Source: Roseateles chitinivorans (GTDB taxonomy: Bacteria; Pseudomonadota; Gammaproteobacteria; Burkholderiales; Burkholderiaceae_C). From it: 64,000 nucleotides of DNA. The translations under genes were made by a program, and so were the position numbers. Shown piece by piece: positions 17,012 through 26,216 of this stretch. The notes beneath the pieces are model-generated. The model had not been told where the DNA came from, ran no database searches, and saw only the letters and a program-made list of their open reading frames with translations. Within the stretch, counting starts at the first letter, position 1. Every line of letters starts with the position of its first letter. The stretch covers positions 62,001 through 126,000 of the forward strand of contig NZ_PEOG01000009.1 of assembly GCF_002761755.1 (NCBI RefSeq). Reading direction: 5' to 3'.

Positions 17012-17673
17012 GGGGGTACCTCGTCGGTGGGAGTGACGCACCTTCGTAGCTGTTGGCGAAGGGCGCAATCCCTAGCTGTGCGTCCAGGATGACCGGCAAA
17101 GCCGCGAAGTATCTCGGGTCGCAGGCTTGCGCCGCCCCGGCCGTTGCCGGCCAATACGGCTGGCTCTACGCCCGTGGCTCGATCGCGTTGGACGGCCACG
17201 CCCACGCGGTCCACAAAGGCTCCCACTGGCCTGGTGTCCGAGTAGTCCTCCGGCCAGGTCGGTTCGTCGACCGCCGTCGCTCCGAGCTGCTCGACGACAT
17301 CGTGAACGGCGTGCGCCCCAAGTCTTGCGCGCACCGCGTCCCGAAATTTCCACCGACCGGCACGAACGACCGCTGCACCTCGCGCAGCCGACCCCAGTGA
17401 GCACGGTTGCCGGCCAGACCGAACGACTGCTTGATGACGGTCAGCGTGCAGCCGATTCCCGGTGGTGAGCGGCAGCAACCGCTGCGAAGCCGACATCGGC
17501 GATCTCCCCTAAGAGCGTCGCAAAGTTTGCACCGCGCCGTTTCCTTGAGCGACCGTTCTGCACTCGCCGGACCTGTGAATCCAGTGCAGCAATGCTGTTC
17601 CACCAAGCATCTTTTTCCGTCGTCGTCGGCTGGGCACAGTTTGGGTACCGAAACAGCCCTTTGGGGAACTCAA
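17012..17673. other. 662-base region, possibly decayed coding sequence
   Basis: Open frames on the minus strand have partly protein-like stretches that switch frame (for example LTVIKQSFGLAGNRAHWG in one frame and HAVHDVVEQLGATAVDE in another). This could be a decayed gene, but no family was recognised. No clear promoter for the cupin gene at 17674 could be placed. Confidence 0.3.
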
Positions 17674-18186
17674 ATGAAAGCCGTCCTATCCACCTTCGCG
17701 GTTGCCGCCGTTGCAGCCGCCGCCCTCATGGTGAGCGTTCCAGCCTCCGCCGCGCCTGATGCCGCTTCGATCAGCGAAGCAGTGGAACTCATCAACCCGT
17801 CGCAGTTGAACTGGGTAAAGACCATTCCTTCCGCCGGAAAAGACTCGCCCGAGTACGCGATTCTGCGGTCGGACCCCAAGACCAATCTGACGATGCTCAT
17901 GTTCCGCACGCCTGTGCCGGTTCACATCAAGAAGCACACGCACACCCTGGGTGAGACCCACGTCGTACTGGTGGGCGGTAGCCACATCTTCGAATCCGAC
18001 GGCAAGCGCTATGTGATCGAGAACGGTGGCTTCATGCGGATGCCTGGTGGTGTCGTTCACGAGGCCTGGCTGCCCGCCGGCTCCCAGACGCTGAACATCC
18101 TCGAAAGCGGATGGGTGGTGAACTGGCTCAAGGGTGAGCCCGGCCCCGAAGACGTCAATGAATACCCGCCGGTTTCCAAGAAGTGA
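17674..18186 (+). CDS. Secreted cupin-domain protein
   Basis: A 170-residue protein. A signal peptide with a long Ala-rich core ends at VPASAAPD. The cupin motif 1 is intact: His88, His90 and Glu94 in KKHTHTLGETHVVLVGG. Motif 2 is PGGVVHEAW with His129. A single conserved beta barrel probably binds a metal in the periplasm. Periplasmic single-domain cupins have varied or unknown roles. An ABM-type monooxygenase gene, now broken, starts 13 bases after the stop. The two genes likely formed an operon, perhaps for oxidation of a small aromatic or quinol. Confidence 0.85.
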   Translation: MKAVLSTFAVAAVAAAALMVSVPASAAPDAASISEAVELINPSQLNWVKTIPSAGKDSPEYAILRSDPKTNLTMLMFRTPVPVHIKKHTHTLGETHVVLVGGSHIFESDGKRYVIENGGFMRMPGGVVHEAWLPAGSQTLNILESGWVVNWLKGEPGPEDVNEYPPVSKK

Positions 18187-18198
18187 GCGGACGCGCGA

Positions 18199-18499
18199 AT
18201 GTCTGACCACCTCATCGTGATCGCCCAGGCCAGGGCGAAGAGCAGCTCCATCGAAGCACTCGTCGCGGCACAGCGCAAGCTGGTAGCAGCGACGCGCCTG
18301 GCGCCTGGCGCCTGGCTGCATTCAGTACGACCTGCATGTGTCGACCAATGAGCCCGAGGTTGTGCTCTTCGTCGAGACCTGGGAGAGTGAAGACGCCTGG
18401 AACCGCCACATGCGAAGCCAAGCCATCGAGGAGTTCCGCCGCACCGGTGGCCACCTGATTGGTCAGTTCAGCTTGCAGACCTACCGCAAGATTGCCTGA
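18199..18499 (+). pseudogene. Antibiotic biosynthesis monooxygenase (ABM) domain gene, broken by a 7-bp repeat
   Basis: From the ATG at 18199 the reading gives MSDHLIVIAQARAKSS and then SIEALVAAQRKLVAATRLAPG. After that it runs off frame to a stop. The other frame continues with the second half of an ABM domain: CIQYDLHVSTNEPEVVLFVE, TWESEDAWNRHMRSQAIEEF, ending at the TGA 18497-18499. Three tandem copies of GCGCCTG (18294-18314) lie at the junction. With two copies the frame is intact and encodes 97 residues, a normal ABM length. The break is thus a single repeat-unit gain, by slippage or sequencing error. Confidence 0.85.
18294..18314. repeat. Three tandem copies of GCGCCTG
   Basis: Perfect 7-bp repeat, three units, inside the ABM gene. 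Loss of one unit restores the frame, as would gain of two. It is a plausible slippage site. Confidence 0.9.
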
Positions 18500-18540
18500 G
18501 CTCTTCCAAGCACACCGCCTGGCCGAAGTCGTCGACTTGG

Positions 18541-19488
18541 TCAGGCGCTTCGTCGTTCTGCCTGCCGAGCCTCAAGCGGTTCGGCCGCGGTCAACAGATT
18601 CGGGCTGACACGCTCGGTGAGGAAGTCGATGAATGCGCGAACCCGTCTCGACATGTGCCGCTTGGCCGGGAAGACGGCGTGGAGCTCCTCGACATCACCC
18701 GGATTGAACTCGGCGAGCAGCTCAACGACCTGGCCGCTCTTCAAGAACCGGTCAACGTGAAAACGTCCGAGCCGCGCGATTCCCATTCCGTGCAGGACCA
18801 AATCAAGCATGGTTTCGCCATTGTTGGTGAACACGCTGGCCCTGACCGGCACTTCGTTGACTTGCCCGTCCGTCTGAAACGGCCACGGTGACACGGAGCG
18901 CTTGAAGTTGAACCCGACGCAGGCATGGCCCACGAGTTCGCTCGGATGGCGGGGCGTTCCATGGTCCTTCAGATAGTCAGGGCTCGCGACTACCGCATAA
19001 CGACTGCTTCCAAGCATCCTCGCTTTGAAGTTCGCGTCGGCCAGTTTCCCCACTCGCACCGCCACGTCCACGCGCTCCCTGGTGAGGTCCACCACCTGGT
19101 CGGTCAGTGACAGATCGACCTGGACTCTCGGGTAGCGCTCGCGGAACTCCCGCAACAGCGGGACAAGTTGATGCGTGCCGAAGGGGATGGACGTGTTCAC
19201 CCGCAGCAGGCCAGATGGTTCCACCGAGCCGGTGCCCACGGACTGCTCCGCTTCCTCGAGGTCCTCAAGTATCCGACGCGACGACTCGTAGAAGTCCTCG
19301 CCTTCCGTCGTCAGGGCGAGCTCGCGCGTCGACCTCAGAAACAGCACCACACCCAAGCGCTCTTCCAGGCGCGTCACCAGTTTGCTGACAGCCGACGGCG
19401 ACATGTCCAGCGTCTTGGCTGCCGCCGAGAAGCTGCCGTCCTCGACGACCCGCACAAACACTGCCATCTCACCGCTTCGGTTATCCAT
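18541..19488 (-). CDS. LysR-type transcriptional regulator
   Basis: A 315-residue regulator from the ATG at 19488. The HTH region (AVFVRVVEDGSFSAAAKTLDMSPSAVSKLV) is followed by TRLEERLGVVLFLRSTRELALT and an effector domain starting SGLLRVNTSIPFGTHQLVP. The family resembles CrgA/AaeR-like LTTRs that often neighbour SDR genes. The start is 151 bases from the divergent SDR at 19640, which is its probable target. Its 3' end faces the broken cupin/ABM pair. Effector unknown. Confidence 0.92.
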   Translation of the reverse strand: MDNRSGEMAVFVRVVEDGSFSAAAKTLDMSPSAVSKLVTRLEERLGVVLFLRSTRELALTTEGEDFYESSRRILEDLEEAEQSVGTGSVEPSGLLRVNTSIPFGTHQLVPLLREFRERYPRVQVDLSLTDQVVDLTRERVDVAVRVGKLADANFKARMLGSSRYAVVASPDYLKDHGTPRHPSELVGHACVGFNFKRSVSPWPFQTDGQVNEVPVRASVFTNNGETMLDLVLHGMGIARLGRFHVDRFLKSGQVVELLAEFNPGDVEELHAVFPAKRHMSRRVRAFIDFLTERVSPNLLTAAEPLEARQAERRSA

Positions 19489-19639
19489 TCCGCTATTCCA
19501 TCGCGCCGACCTTTGAACGGCATTCCAAATTGATGTTCCCCGGCGCGCCTTTTTCGCGTTCGGTCGTCCTGACAAAGTTGGTCCAAGCGCCGCCACCGAC
19601 CCAGGGCGGCATAGATGGACTCAGCAACCGAGCAATAGT

Positions 19640-20434
19640 ATGGACCTCCAACTGACGAAGAAGACTGCCCTGGTGACCGGCGCGACTGCTGGCATCGGAT
19701 TGGCCATCGCCAAGACCCTTGCCAAAGAAGGCGCGGAAGTGACCATCACAGGCCGCAGCCCGGGGAAGCTGGCTGACGCCGCTTCCGCCATCAAGGACGC
19801 GGCTGCGTCGGCCGTCGTGCACACCGTCGTGACCGACCTCGCGACGCCGCACGGCGTGAAGGCTCTGATCGAGTCGACGCCTGCCGTGGACATCCTCGTG
19901 AACAACCTTGGCTTTTACGAAGCCAAGCCCTTTGCCGAAATCACGGACGAAGACTGGACGCGGATGCTGGAACTGAACGTCATGTCCGGGGTCCGCCTCT
20001 CCCGTCACTACTTCCCAAAGATGCTCAAGCAGAACTGGGGCCGGGTCCTCTTCATCTCCAGCGAGGTGGGGGCCTTCACGCCGCCGGACATGGTCCATTA
20101 CGGCGTCAGCAAGTCTGCGCAACTGGCGGTCGCGCGCGGGATGGCAGAACTGACCAAGGGCACGCAAGTCACGGTCAACAGCGTGCTGCCGGCAGCCACT
20201 CGCTCCGAGGGCATCGTTGACTACCTGCGCGCGACCGCCCCTCGGCCGGGCATGTCCGATGCAGAGATCGAAGCGCACTTCTTCAAGACGTACCGCTCCA
20301 GCTCGCTCATCGCGCGAATGATCGAAGCCGACGAGATCGCCGCCATGGTTGCGCTGCTGGCCAGCCCGCTGGGCGCGGCATCGAATGGTGCCGCCGTTCG
20401 GGTCGAAGGTGGCAGCTACCGCTCCATCCTGTAA
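19640..20434 (+). CDS. SDR-family oxidoreductase
   Basis: A 264-residue classical SDR. TGATAGIG is the cofactor motif, NNLG the structural motif, SSEVG holds the catalytic Ser, and YGVSK gives Tyr and Lys. It ends with NGAAVRVEGGSYRSIL, typical of the family where the last residues line the active site. The NNLG (instead of NNAG) and the SSEVG block are a known subgroup of oxidoreductases. It reads divergently from the LysR gene at 18541-19488. Cofactor preference is not certain; the Arg in TGRSPGKL suggests NADP. Confidence 0.92.
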   Translation: MDLQLTKKTALVTGATAGIGLAIAKTLAKEGAEVTITGRSPGKLADAASAIKDAAASAVVHTVVTDLATPHGVKALIESTPAVDILVNNLGFYEAKPFAEITDEDWTRMLELNVMSGVRLSRHYFPKMLKQNWGRVLFISSEVGAFTPPDMVHYGVSKSAQLAVARGMAELTKGTQVTVNSVLPAATRSEGIVDYLRATAPRPGMSDAEIEAHFFKTYRSSSLIARMIEADEIAAMVALLASPLGAASNGAAVRVEGGSYRSIL

Positions 20435-20589
20435 CCGCCGGCACGGCGCGGCTTCGGCCTCGCCAGTGATCCGCTTCGCCCGTCGGGTCGCCCCGTACGC
20501 GCCACGCCTCTCTGCCATCGATGGGCAAGAGCCAACGCTCCTGGACGCTGCCCCGGCAGAGTGAGGCGAACTATCAGAAGGAAGACTAA

Positions 20590-21774
20590 ATGCATATCGC
20601 AGCAGTGAAAGGCATTCGGCGGCTGGTTGCCGCAGCTCTGGTTGGCGCCGCCGCTCAGGCACAAGCGGCTGGACCGCAGCTTGAGATGTGGCGCAGCTAC
20701 TCCGGCGTGACTTGGGCGTCTACGCAGGCCGGCAACCAAGCCGATGCCGAGTCGTCGAACGCCCCGATTGCTGGCGTTCACATGGACAGCCAGTCGCGCG
20801 TGTTTGTCAGCACGCCGCGCCTGTTGTCGCCCAAGGCGCCGTCCACGCTGAGCGTTCTCGACACGAGCTATTCGGATGGCCCAGCGCGGCTCCGGGCGTT
20901 CCCGTCCGTGGAAGGCAACTCTGTCACCAAGGCGCCCACTGCACACCTGCGGAACGTCCTGGGCTTTCATGTAGACAACCGCAACGGCTGGCTATGGGCG
21001 CTGGACATGGGCTTCGTGGCTGGGGAGAAGGAGGCGCCGGTCGGCGGCCAGAAGCTGGTCGTCTACGAGCTCAAGAGCGGGAGCGTGATGAAGATCATCC
21101 CGCTTGACGCGGTGGCCGACCGGAGCGGCAGCTTCTTGAACGATGTGGCGGTGGACGAAGTCCGGAAGCTTGCCTACATCTCGGATAGCGGCTTGCGCAG
21201 CGCGCCGAGGAACCAGGCAGGCCTCATCGTGGCGGACTTCGCGTCTGGTCGCGCTACCCGCGTGTTGCATCAGCACCGGTCGGTGATGCCCGTCGCCGGC
21301 GTGAGCGTGACGTCACATGGCGAGGCCGTCTGGCCAGGCAATCCGCTGGTGCTGGGCATCAACGGCATCGCGCTGTCGCCGGACCGTCGGACGCTGTACT
21401 GGGCCGTCACTACGGGGACCACAGTCTTCCGCATCCCGGTAGAGGCGCTCTTGTCTCCAACGCTCAGCGAGGACGCGCGCGGCGCCGCGGTGGAGACCGT
21501 CGGCGATGTCGGCGGCAACTCCGACGGCATCGTGTTCGGGCGCGATGGGCACCTCTACATCACCGACGTGACGCACAACGGCCTGGTTCGAATGAACATT
21601 CAGACCGGAGACGCCAAAGTCGTGGCAAGCAACGACGACGTGTTCTGGCCCGACACCGCCACGCTGGCGCCGAACGGCGACATCGTGTTCACCGCGAGCA
21701 GGCTCAATGCGCACTTCGCTGGCGCGGTGAAGCCCGGGACGGAGCGCTACCAGCTGTGGCGACTGAAGCCCTGA
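20590..21774 (+). CDS. Major royal jelly protein (MRJP/yellow)-family secreted beta-propeller
   Basis: A 394-residue exported protein. The signal peptide covers VAAALVGAAAQAQAAG. The body has the bacterial MRJP pattern: LGFHVDNRNGWLWALDMG, FLNDVAVDEVRKLAYISDSG, ALSPDRRTLYWAVTT and SDGIVFGRDGHLYITDVTHN. MRJP relatives are six-bladed propellers related to SMP-30 lactonases; bacterial members are mostly uncharacterised. It lies 155 bases after the SDR on the same strand, so the two may form a loose unit under the same LysR control. A possible periplasmic lactonase role is inference. Confidence 0.85.
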   Translation: MHIAAVKGIRRLVAAALVGAAAQAQAAGPQLEMWRSYSGVTWASTQAGNQADAESSNAPIAGVHMDSQSRVFVSTPRLLSPKAPSTLSVLDTSYSDGPARLRAFPSVEGNSVTKAPTAHLRNVLGFHVDNRNGWLWALDMGFVAGEKEAPVGGQKLVVYELKSGSVMKIIPLDAVADRSGSFLNDVAVDEVRKLAYISDSGLRSAPRNQAGLIVADFASGRATRVLHQHRSVMPVAGVSVTSHGEAVWPGNPLVLGINGIALSPDRRTLYWAVTTGTTVFRIPVEALLSPTLSEDARGAAVETVGDVGGNSDGIVFGRDGHLYITDVTHNGLVRMNIQTGDAKVVASNDDVFWPDTATLAPNGDIVFTASRLNAHFAGAVKPGTERYQLWRLKP

Positions 21775-21855
21775 AGGACAGCCCCTCCGAATGCGCGGAG
21801 CGACCGCGACCCACCGGCCGTCCAGCTAGGTCCGTGAACATCTCGGGATGTCGGG

Positions 21856-22767
21856 TCAAGCCGCGCCGAACGGCCCCCGGTCCAACATGCAGTCGATGAA
21901 TGCCCCCAGCATCGCAGGGCGATGCTGCCGGTTGGAGTAATACAGGAACAAGCCGGGACGAGAGATGGTCCAGTCGGACAGGATCTGTACAAGGCGCCCT
22001 TGCCTGAGCAGCTCGTCGACCTGATCCACCTCGAAGTGGTAGGCAATGCCCAGACCGCTGACCGCCGCCGCCAGGCCGATGTCGGGATGGTTGGTGACGA
22101 TCGGGCCGTTGACGGCGATCTCGTGCCGCTTGCCGCGCTTCGCGAACTCCCACCGGTAGAACCTCCCGTCGGACTGGAGTCGCCAGTTGATGCACGAGTG
22201 GTCGTGTAGATCGGCAGGCATCTTGGGCGTGCCGTGGCGGGCCAGATAGTCCGGAGAGGCAACGGCCATCATCTTCATGTCGGTAGACAGACGGATGGCA
22301 ATCATGTCCTTCTTGAGCTGGCCGCCGACCCGTATGCCCGCGTCGAAGCGGCTCGCCACGATGTCCGCCAATCCGTCGTCCACCACGATATCCAGCACCA
22401 CGTCGGGGTAGACCTGATGGAAGCGCTGCAGCCTTGGTGCAATGAGCGTTCTTGCGGCGATGCCGAGGGTGTTGATCCGCAAGGTCCCACTCATCTGCCC
22501 GGTCGCATCGCTTGCCTCGGCAACGGCGTCGGCCATTTCACGGAACAGCGGCGCCACGCGTGCATAGAGCTGCTCGCCGCTCGCGGACGGGGCGACGCTC
22601 CTTGTCGTGCGATTCAACAGGCGCGCACCGATGCGACTTTCCAGCTGGCGGATGGTCTGGCTCAACGCCGACGGTGACAAGCCGAGATGCTCGGCAGCGC
22701 GGGCAAAGCTCTGCCTTTCAACGACCGCAATGAATGCCTTGAGCTCGGCGAAGTCGGATCCTCGCAT
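21856..22767 (-). CDS. LysR-type transcriptional regulator
   Basis: A 303-residue LTTR. The HTH stretch is ELKAFIAVVERQSFARAAEHLGLSPSALSQTI, then RQLESRIGARLLNRTTRSV. The effector domain begins GTLRINTLGIAARTLIAPRL. It is divergent from an NTF2-like/SDR operon starting at 22866, with 98 bases between the starts. The sequence belongs to the common LTTR group that controls small oxidoreductase genes in Burkholderiales. Its effector is unknown. Confidence 0.92.
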   Translation of the reverse strand: MRGSDFAELKAFIAVVERQSFARAAEHLGLSPSALSQTIRQLESRIGARLLNRTTRSVAPSASGEQLYARVAPLFREMADAVAEASDATGQMSGTLRINTLGIAARTLIAPRLQRFHQVYPDVVLDIVVDDGLADIVASRFDAGIRVGGQLKKDMIAIRLSTDMKMMAVASPDYLARHGTPKMPADLHDHSCINWRLQSDGRFYRWEFAKRGKRHEIAVNGPIVTNHPDIGLAAAVSGLGIAYHFEVDQVDELLRQGRLVQILSDWTISRPGLFLYYSNRQHRPAMLGAFIDCMLDRGPFGAA

Positions 22768-22865
22768 TGTGTATTCGTATCTACATAGTCCATGCCGATT
22801 CTAGGAGATTCTCTAAATTAAGGCGCGGCCGCATTCTTCGATCCATCGGAACTTGAAAGCGCACC

Positions 22866-23195
22866 ATGTCCTCTTTGTCTCTCCCCGCCCCGATCGCCGC
22901 TTACTTCGTGGCGGACAAGCAAGGTCCTGACCGCGTCGCCCAATGCTTCACCCCGGAAGCGGAGGTCAGGGACAACGACGAGGTCTACACCGGTCGCGAT
23001 GCGATCCGGGCGTGGAAAAAGGCGGCCGATGCGAAGTACACATGCACCACCGAGCCCTTCTCTGTCGAGCTGATCGAAGGCGTTCACGCGGTGAAGGCGC
23101 ACGTGACCGGCAACTTCGCGGGCAGCCCGCTCGACATGAAATTCTTCTTCCGCCTCGAACGCGGTCTGATCGGGCACATGGAGGTGTCGGTATGA
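22866..23195 (+). CDS. NTF2/SnoaL-like protein
   Basis: A 109-residue cone-fold protein of the SnoaL-like group. The characteristic start PIAAYFVADKQGPDRVAQCFTPEAEVRD is followed by YTGRDAIRAW and FFFRLERGLIGHMEV. Such proteins are enzymes (isomerases, cyclases, hydratases) or ligand carriers; catalytic residues cannot be assigned here. Its stop overlaps the start of the next SDR gene by 4 bases (ATGA), so the two are translationally coupled. The pair is probably regulated by the divergent LysR at 21856-22767. Confidence 0.87.
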   Translation: MSSLSLPAPIAAYFVADKQGPDRVAQCFTPEAEVRDNDEVYTGRDAIRAWKKAADAKYTCTTEPFSVELIEGVHAVKAHVTGNFAGSPLDMKFFFRLERGLIGHMEVSV

Positions 23196-23974
23196 GCTTC
23201 GACCTTCAATTGAACGGCCTGCGGGCCGTCGTCACTGGCGGAACCAAGGGACTCGGCGCCGCGGTCGTGCGTGCACTGGTGGAGGGAGGCGCCCGCGTGG
23301 CGACGTCCGCTCGCAAAGCACCGGAAGCGCCGGTCGAAGGCGTGTCGTACATCCTTGCCGACTTGTCGACGGCAGAGGGCGTCAAAGCCCTCTCCTCTTC
23401 CGTTCTCAAGGCATGGGGCGGCGTTGACCTGCTGATCAACGTGCTTGGCGGCTCGAATGCCCCCTCGGGCGGCTTTGCTGCGCTCACCGACGAGCACTGG
23501 CTTTCCGAGTTGGGTCTGAACCTGCTACCCGCCGTGCGCCTGGACCGGGAACTCGTACCGTCGATGCTCGCGCAAGGCTCCGGTGTGGTCATTCATGTGA
23601 GCTCGATTCAGCGGGTTCTGCCGCTCCCCGATGCAACCACTGCCTATGCCGCTTCCAAGGGGGCACTGACGACCTACAGCAAGGCCCTCTCACGCGAAGT
23701 CACCCCCAAGGGTGTCCGTGTGCTGAGCGTTGCGCCGGGCTGGATCATGACCGAGGCGTCCGAGGTATTCGCGAAGCGTATCGGCGCCGATGCCGGCACC
23801 GACTACGAGGGTGGCAAGAAGATCATCATGGATGCCCTTGGCGGCATTCCTATCGGCAGGGCAGCCACGCCGCAGGAGGTTGCCGATTTGATCGTGTTCC
23901 TGGCGTCGCCGCGCTCGGCATCCTCCGCTGGATTCGAGTACCGCATTGATGGCGGCACGGTCTCAACACTCTAG
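23192..23974 (+). CDS. SDR-family oxidoreductase coupled to the NTF2-like protein
   Basis: A 260-residue SDR from the ATG at 23192, which overlaps the preceding stop. Motifs: TGGTKGLG (cofactor), NVLGG in place of NNAG, catalytic Ser in HVSSIQ, and YAASK. The C-terminus GFEYRIDGGTVSTL is typical. The Asn of the structural motif is preserved (LLINVLGG). A coupled NTF2-like partner suggests a two-step conversion or a shared substrate. The following 390 bases up to the diguanylate cyclase show no clear gene. Confidence 0.92.
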   Translation: MSFDLQLNGLRAVVTGGTKGLGAAVVRALVEGGARVATSARKAPEAPVEGVSYILADLSTAEGVKALSSSVLKAWGGVDLLINVLGGSNAPSGGFAALTDEHWLSELGLNLLPAVRLDRELVPSMLAQGSGVVIHVSSIQRVLPLPDATTAYAASKGALTTYSKALSREVTPKGVRVLSVAPGWIMTEASEVFAKRIGADAGTDYEGGKKIIMDALGGIPIGRAATPQEVADLIVFLASPRSASSAGFEYRIDGGTVSTL

Positions 23975-24408
23975 GCGCTTCGTCCAGGCGGTAGCGCAGG
24001 CACTGAGCTTCGGAACCAGATGAAGAACGGAGCCTTCAGCCGCCACACGCTGGTTTGGCGGCGATAGAGCTGGAGAAGGCTCCGGTGCGATGCAGCAGAT
24101 TGAACTCCGCGCCGGAGCCTATTCCTTCCGAGCCTCGTGCTTCTTCAGCACCTCCTGCTCCGCGGTTGGGGGCATACCGATCAACGAATTGCTTCGATCC
24201 GCATCCGCCCGTCCACTTCATACGCGCAGTCGGCATTAAAAAGGGCGCCTCTGAAGGCTGTCAGGAACTCTTCGCCGCGGCGCGTTGCGCCGCTCTGACC
24301 GACACCTTCTTCGCGCAGAGCTCGTGCCAGAGCCGGGCATTCAGCACGCTGCGGGATCTTCCTATGGCCAACAATGGGCGCCTGCACGCACCCACTCATC
24401 CGTTGGCC

Positions 24409-25572
24409 ATGGTTCTCGATCCCTTCACCCTGCTCGTCCTCACCGCAGCCATGGCCGCTGCCTCGGCGCTGTACCTGGCTGCGGAGTGGGACAGCGTGCG
24501 CGAACCTTCGCTGCTGCTCTGGAGCGCCGGCTTTGCCATCATCGCCGTGGGCAGCGTGCTAGCTTTGCTGCGCTCCAGCGGCCATGTGCTGTTCGGCATC
24601 TGGTTCCCCAATGGCTTGCTGATCGGCGCCCACTGGATGTTCCTGGCCGGTGTCGCGCGATTCACGCGCACCCGTCTGCCACGCGCCTGGTGGTTGCTGG
24701 CCGTCGTCTGGCTCGCGATGCTGCTGCTGCCCGACGGGCCCTGGTGGTCCAAGGCGATGCTGGGGATCCAGTCATTGCTGATCGCCGTCATCACCCTGCG
24801 CGCCGGTCTGCTGCTCCGTCCCCACGGCGGCGTGCTGAGCCCCGGCGCGGCGCAGCTGCGCTTCGTCCTGCTGGCCCACGGCCTGTTCTACCTCGCCAAG
24901 GCCAGTTCGGCCGTGGCCCCGGACGCCGTCGTCAACTTGGCCGGTTTCCGCGGCACGGTGATTCTGGTATCGCTGGTGGAAGGCGTGATGGCGATCATGC
25001 TGCTGGCGATGTCAATGACGGGCACCGAGCGACATCGCCGCGAGGAGCGCATCGCGGAGATCGCCGCACGCGACCCGCTGACCGATCTGGACAACCGACG
25101 CGCGCTCTACCTGCGCGCACCCGCGCTGCTGGAGCAAGCCTCCCCGGCCAGCCCTTGCGCCCTGCTGCTGATCGACATCGACCACTTCAAGCAGGTCAAC
25201 GACCTGCACGGTCACGCCGCCGGCGACCGCCTGCTGCTGACCCTGAGTGAGCTCATCCGCGGCGCGCTTCCCTTGGGTTCGCTCGCCGCGCGGCTGGGCG
25301 GGGACGAATTCGTGATCCTGCTGCGAGGCGTCTCCAGCGCCACCGCGCTGACATGGGGCCAGGATTTGCGCGAGGCATTCTCGCTGCAGGCGCGCGAGAT
25401 GTTCGTGACGCCGGAGCCGGTGTCCCTCAGCATCGGCGCGACCTTGTCGAGCCAGCCCGACGCGGAACTGTCGCACTGGCTGAAGCAGGCCGACGAGGCG
25501 CTCTACGCGTCCAAGCGCAAGGGTCGCGACCGCATGGAGCTGGTCCCGCTCGTGCCCGGACCGCCGCGCTGA
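24409..25572 (+). CDS. Membrane-bound diguanylate cyclase (GGDEF)
   Basis: A 387-residue protein if started at the ATG 24409; 24364 is an alternative start that adds 15 residues, and neither has a strong ribosome binding site. Residues 1-200 hold about six hydrophobic segments (TLLVLTAAMAAASALYLAA, LLLWSAGFAIIAVGSVLAL and others). The C-terminal GGDEF domain contains DPLTDLDNRRAL, IDIDHFKQVNDLHGH and the catalytic RLGGDEFVILL. The RxxD inhibitory site five residues before GGDEF is absent, so product inhibition through that site is not expected. It makes c-di-GMP from GTP in response to an unknown membrane signal. Confidence 0.92.
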   Translation: MVLDPFTLLVLTAAMAAASALYLAAEWDSVREPSLLLWSAGFAIIAVGSVLALLRSSGHVLFGIWFPNGLLIGAHWMFLAGVARFTRTRLPRAWWLLAVVWLAMLLLPDGPWWSKAMLGIQSLLIAVITLRAGLLLRPHGGVLSPGAAQLRFVLLAHGLFYLAKASSAVAPDAVVNLAGFRGTVILVSLVEGVMAIMLLAMSMTGTERHRREERIAEIAARDPLTDLDNRRALYLRAPALLEQASPASPCALLLIDIDHFKQVNDLHGHAAGDRLLLTLSELIRGALPLGSLAARLGGDEFVILLRGVSSATALTWGQDLREAFSLQAREMFVTPEPVSLSIGATLSSQPDAELSHWLKQADEALYASKRKGRDRMELVPLVPGPPR

Positions 25573-25641
25573 CAATCCGACGGCACGACAGACGGCTTCA
25601 CAATCACGGCGCTCGCGCCCGTTCGATTCCCACCTTTCATC

Positions 25642-26124
25642 ATGGATAAATCCTTGCTGCAGCAGCAGGTCCTGGAACGGCTTGCCGCAGACCTGCTGCA
25701 CGCCGAGCAGTCCGCACGCACGGCGCATGAGACGGCGACTCACGAAGAGAACATCGCCGAGAACAAGTACGACACCCTGGGTCTCGAGGCCGCCTACCTG
25801 GCCACCGGTCAAGCGCGTCGCGCCGAGGCCATCCGCGAGGCGATGGCCAGCTGGCGCCAGTTCCGGCCGGGCGCGTACGACGCCGCGAGAGGGATCCAGC
25901 TCGGCGCGTTGGTCTGCCTGGCAGATGCCGACGACAAGCAGCAGCACCTGTTCCTCGGCCCGGACGGGGGCAGCATGCAGCTGGTGAACGACGCTCAGCG
26001 GGTTCAGGTCATCAGCATCAAGGCGCCACTGGGCAATGCGCTACTGGGCAAGTGCGAAGGCGATGAGGTATCGATTCAGATCGGATCTGCCCGACAACAG
26101 TTCGAGGTGATATGGGTTGAATGA
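25642..26124 (+). CDS. GreA/GreB-like transcription factor
   Basis: A 160-residue protein. Residues 1-75 form a predicted helical hairpin (EQSARTAHETATHEENIAENKYDTLGLEAAYLATG) like the Gre coiled coil but with a divergent tip. Residues 80-160 match the Gre C-terminal domain, notably SIKAPLGNALLGKCEGDEVSI compared with the GreA SPIARALIGKxxGDxV. It is related to a Gre-like family common in gamma- and betaproteobacteria. True GreA tip acidic residues needed for RNA cleavage are not evident, so it may modulate RNA polymerase without cleavage. Located 69 bases after the diguanylate cyclase. Confidence 0.8.
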   Translation: MDKSLLQQQVLERLAADLLHAEQSARTAHETATHEENIAENKYDTLGLEAAYLATGQARRAEAIREAMASWRQFRPGAYDAARGIQLGALVCLADADDKQQHLFLGPDGGSMQLVNDAQRVQVISIKAPLGNALLGKCEGDEVSIQIGSARQQFEVIWVE

Positions 26125-26216
26125 GCGTCGAGCCTCGAAGGTGAGGCGTTGCACTGCCTTCGCCAGCGACTGGCATCTGCGGCGTTTCGAACCTCCATCG
26201 ACTTCTTCAAGATGCG

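Noticed and set aside
24036..24399. Two small minus-strand frames between the SDR and the diguanylate cyclase
   Set aside because: Composition partly protein-like, but no family, no ribosome binding site and overlapping ends; left as unproved.
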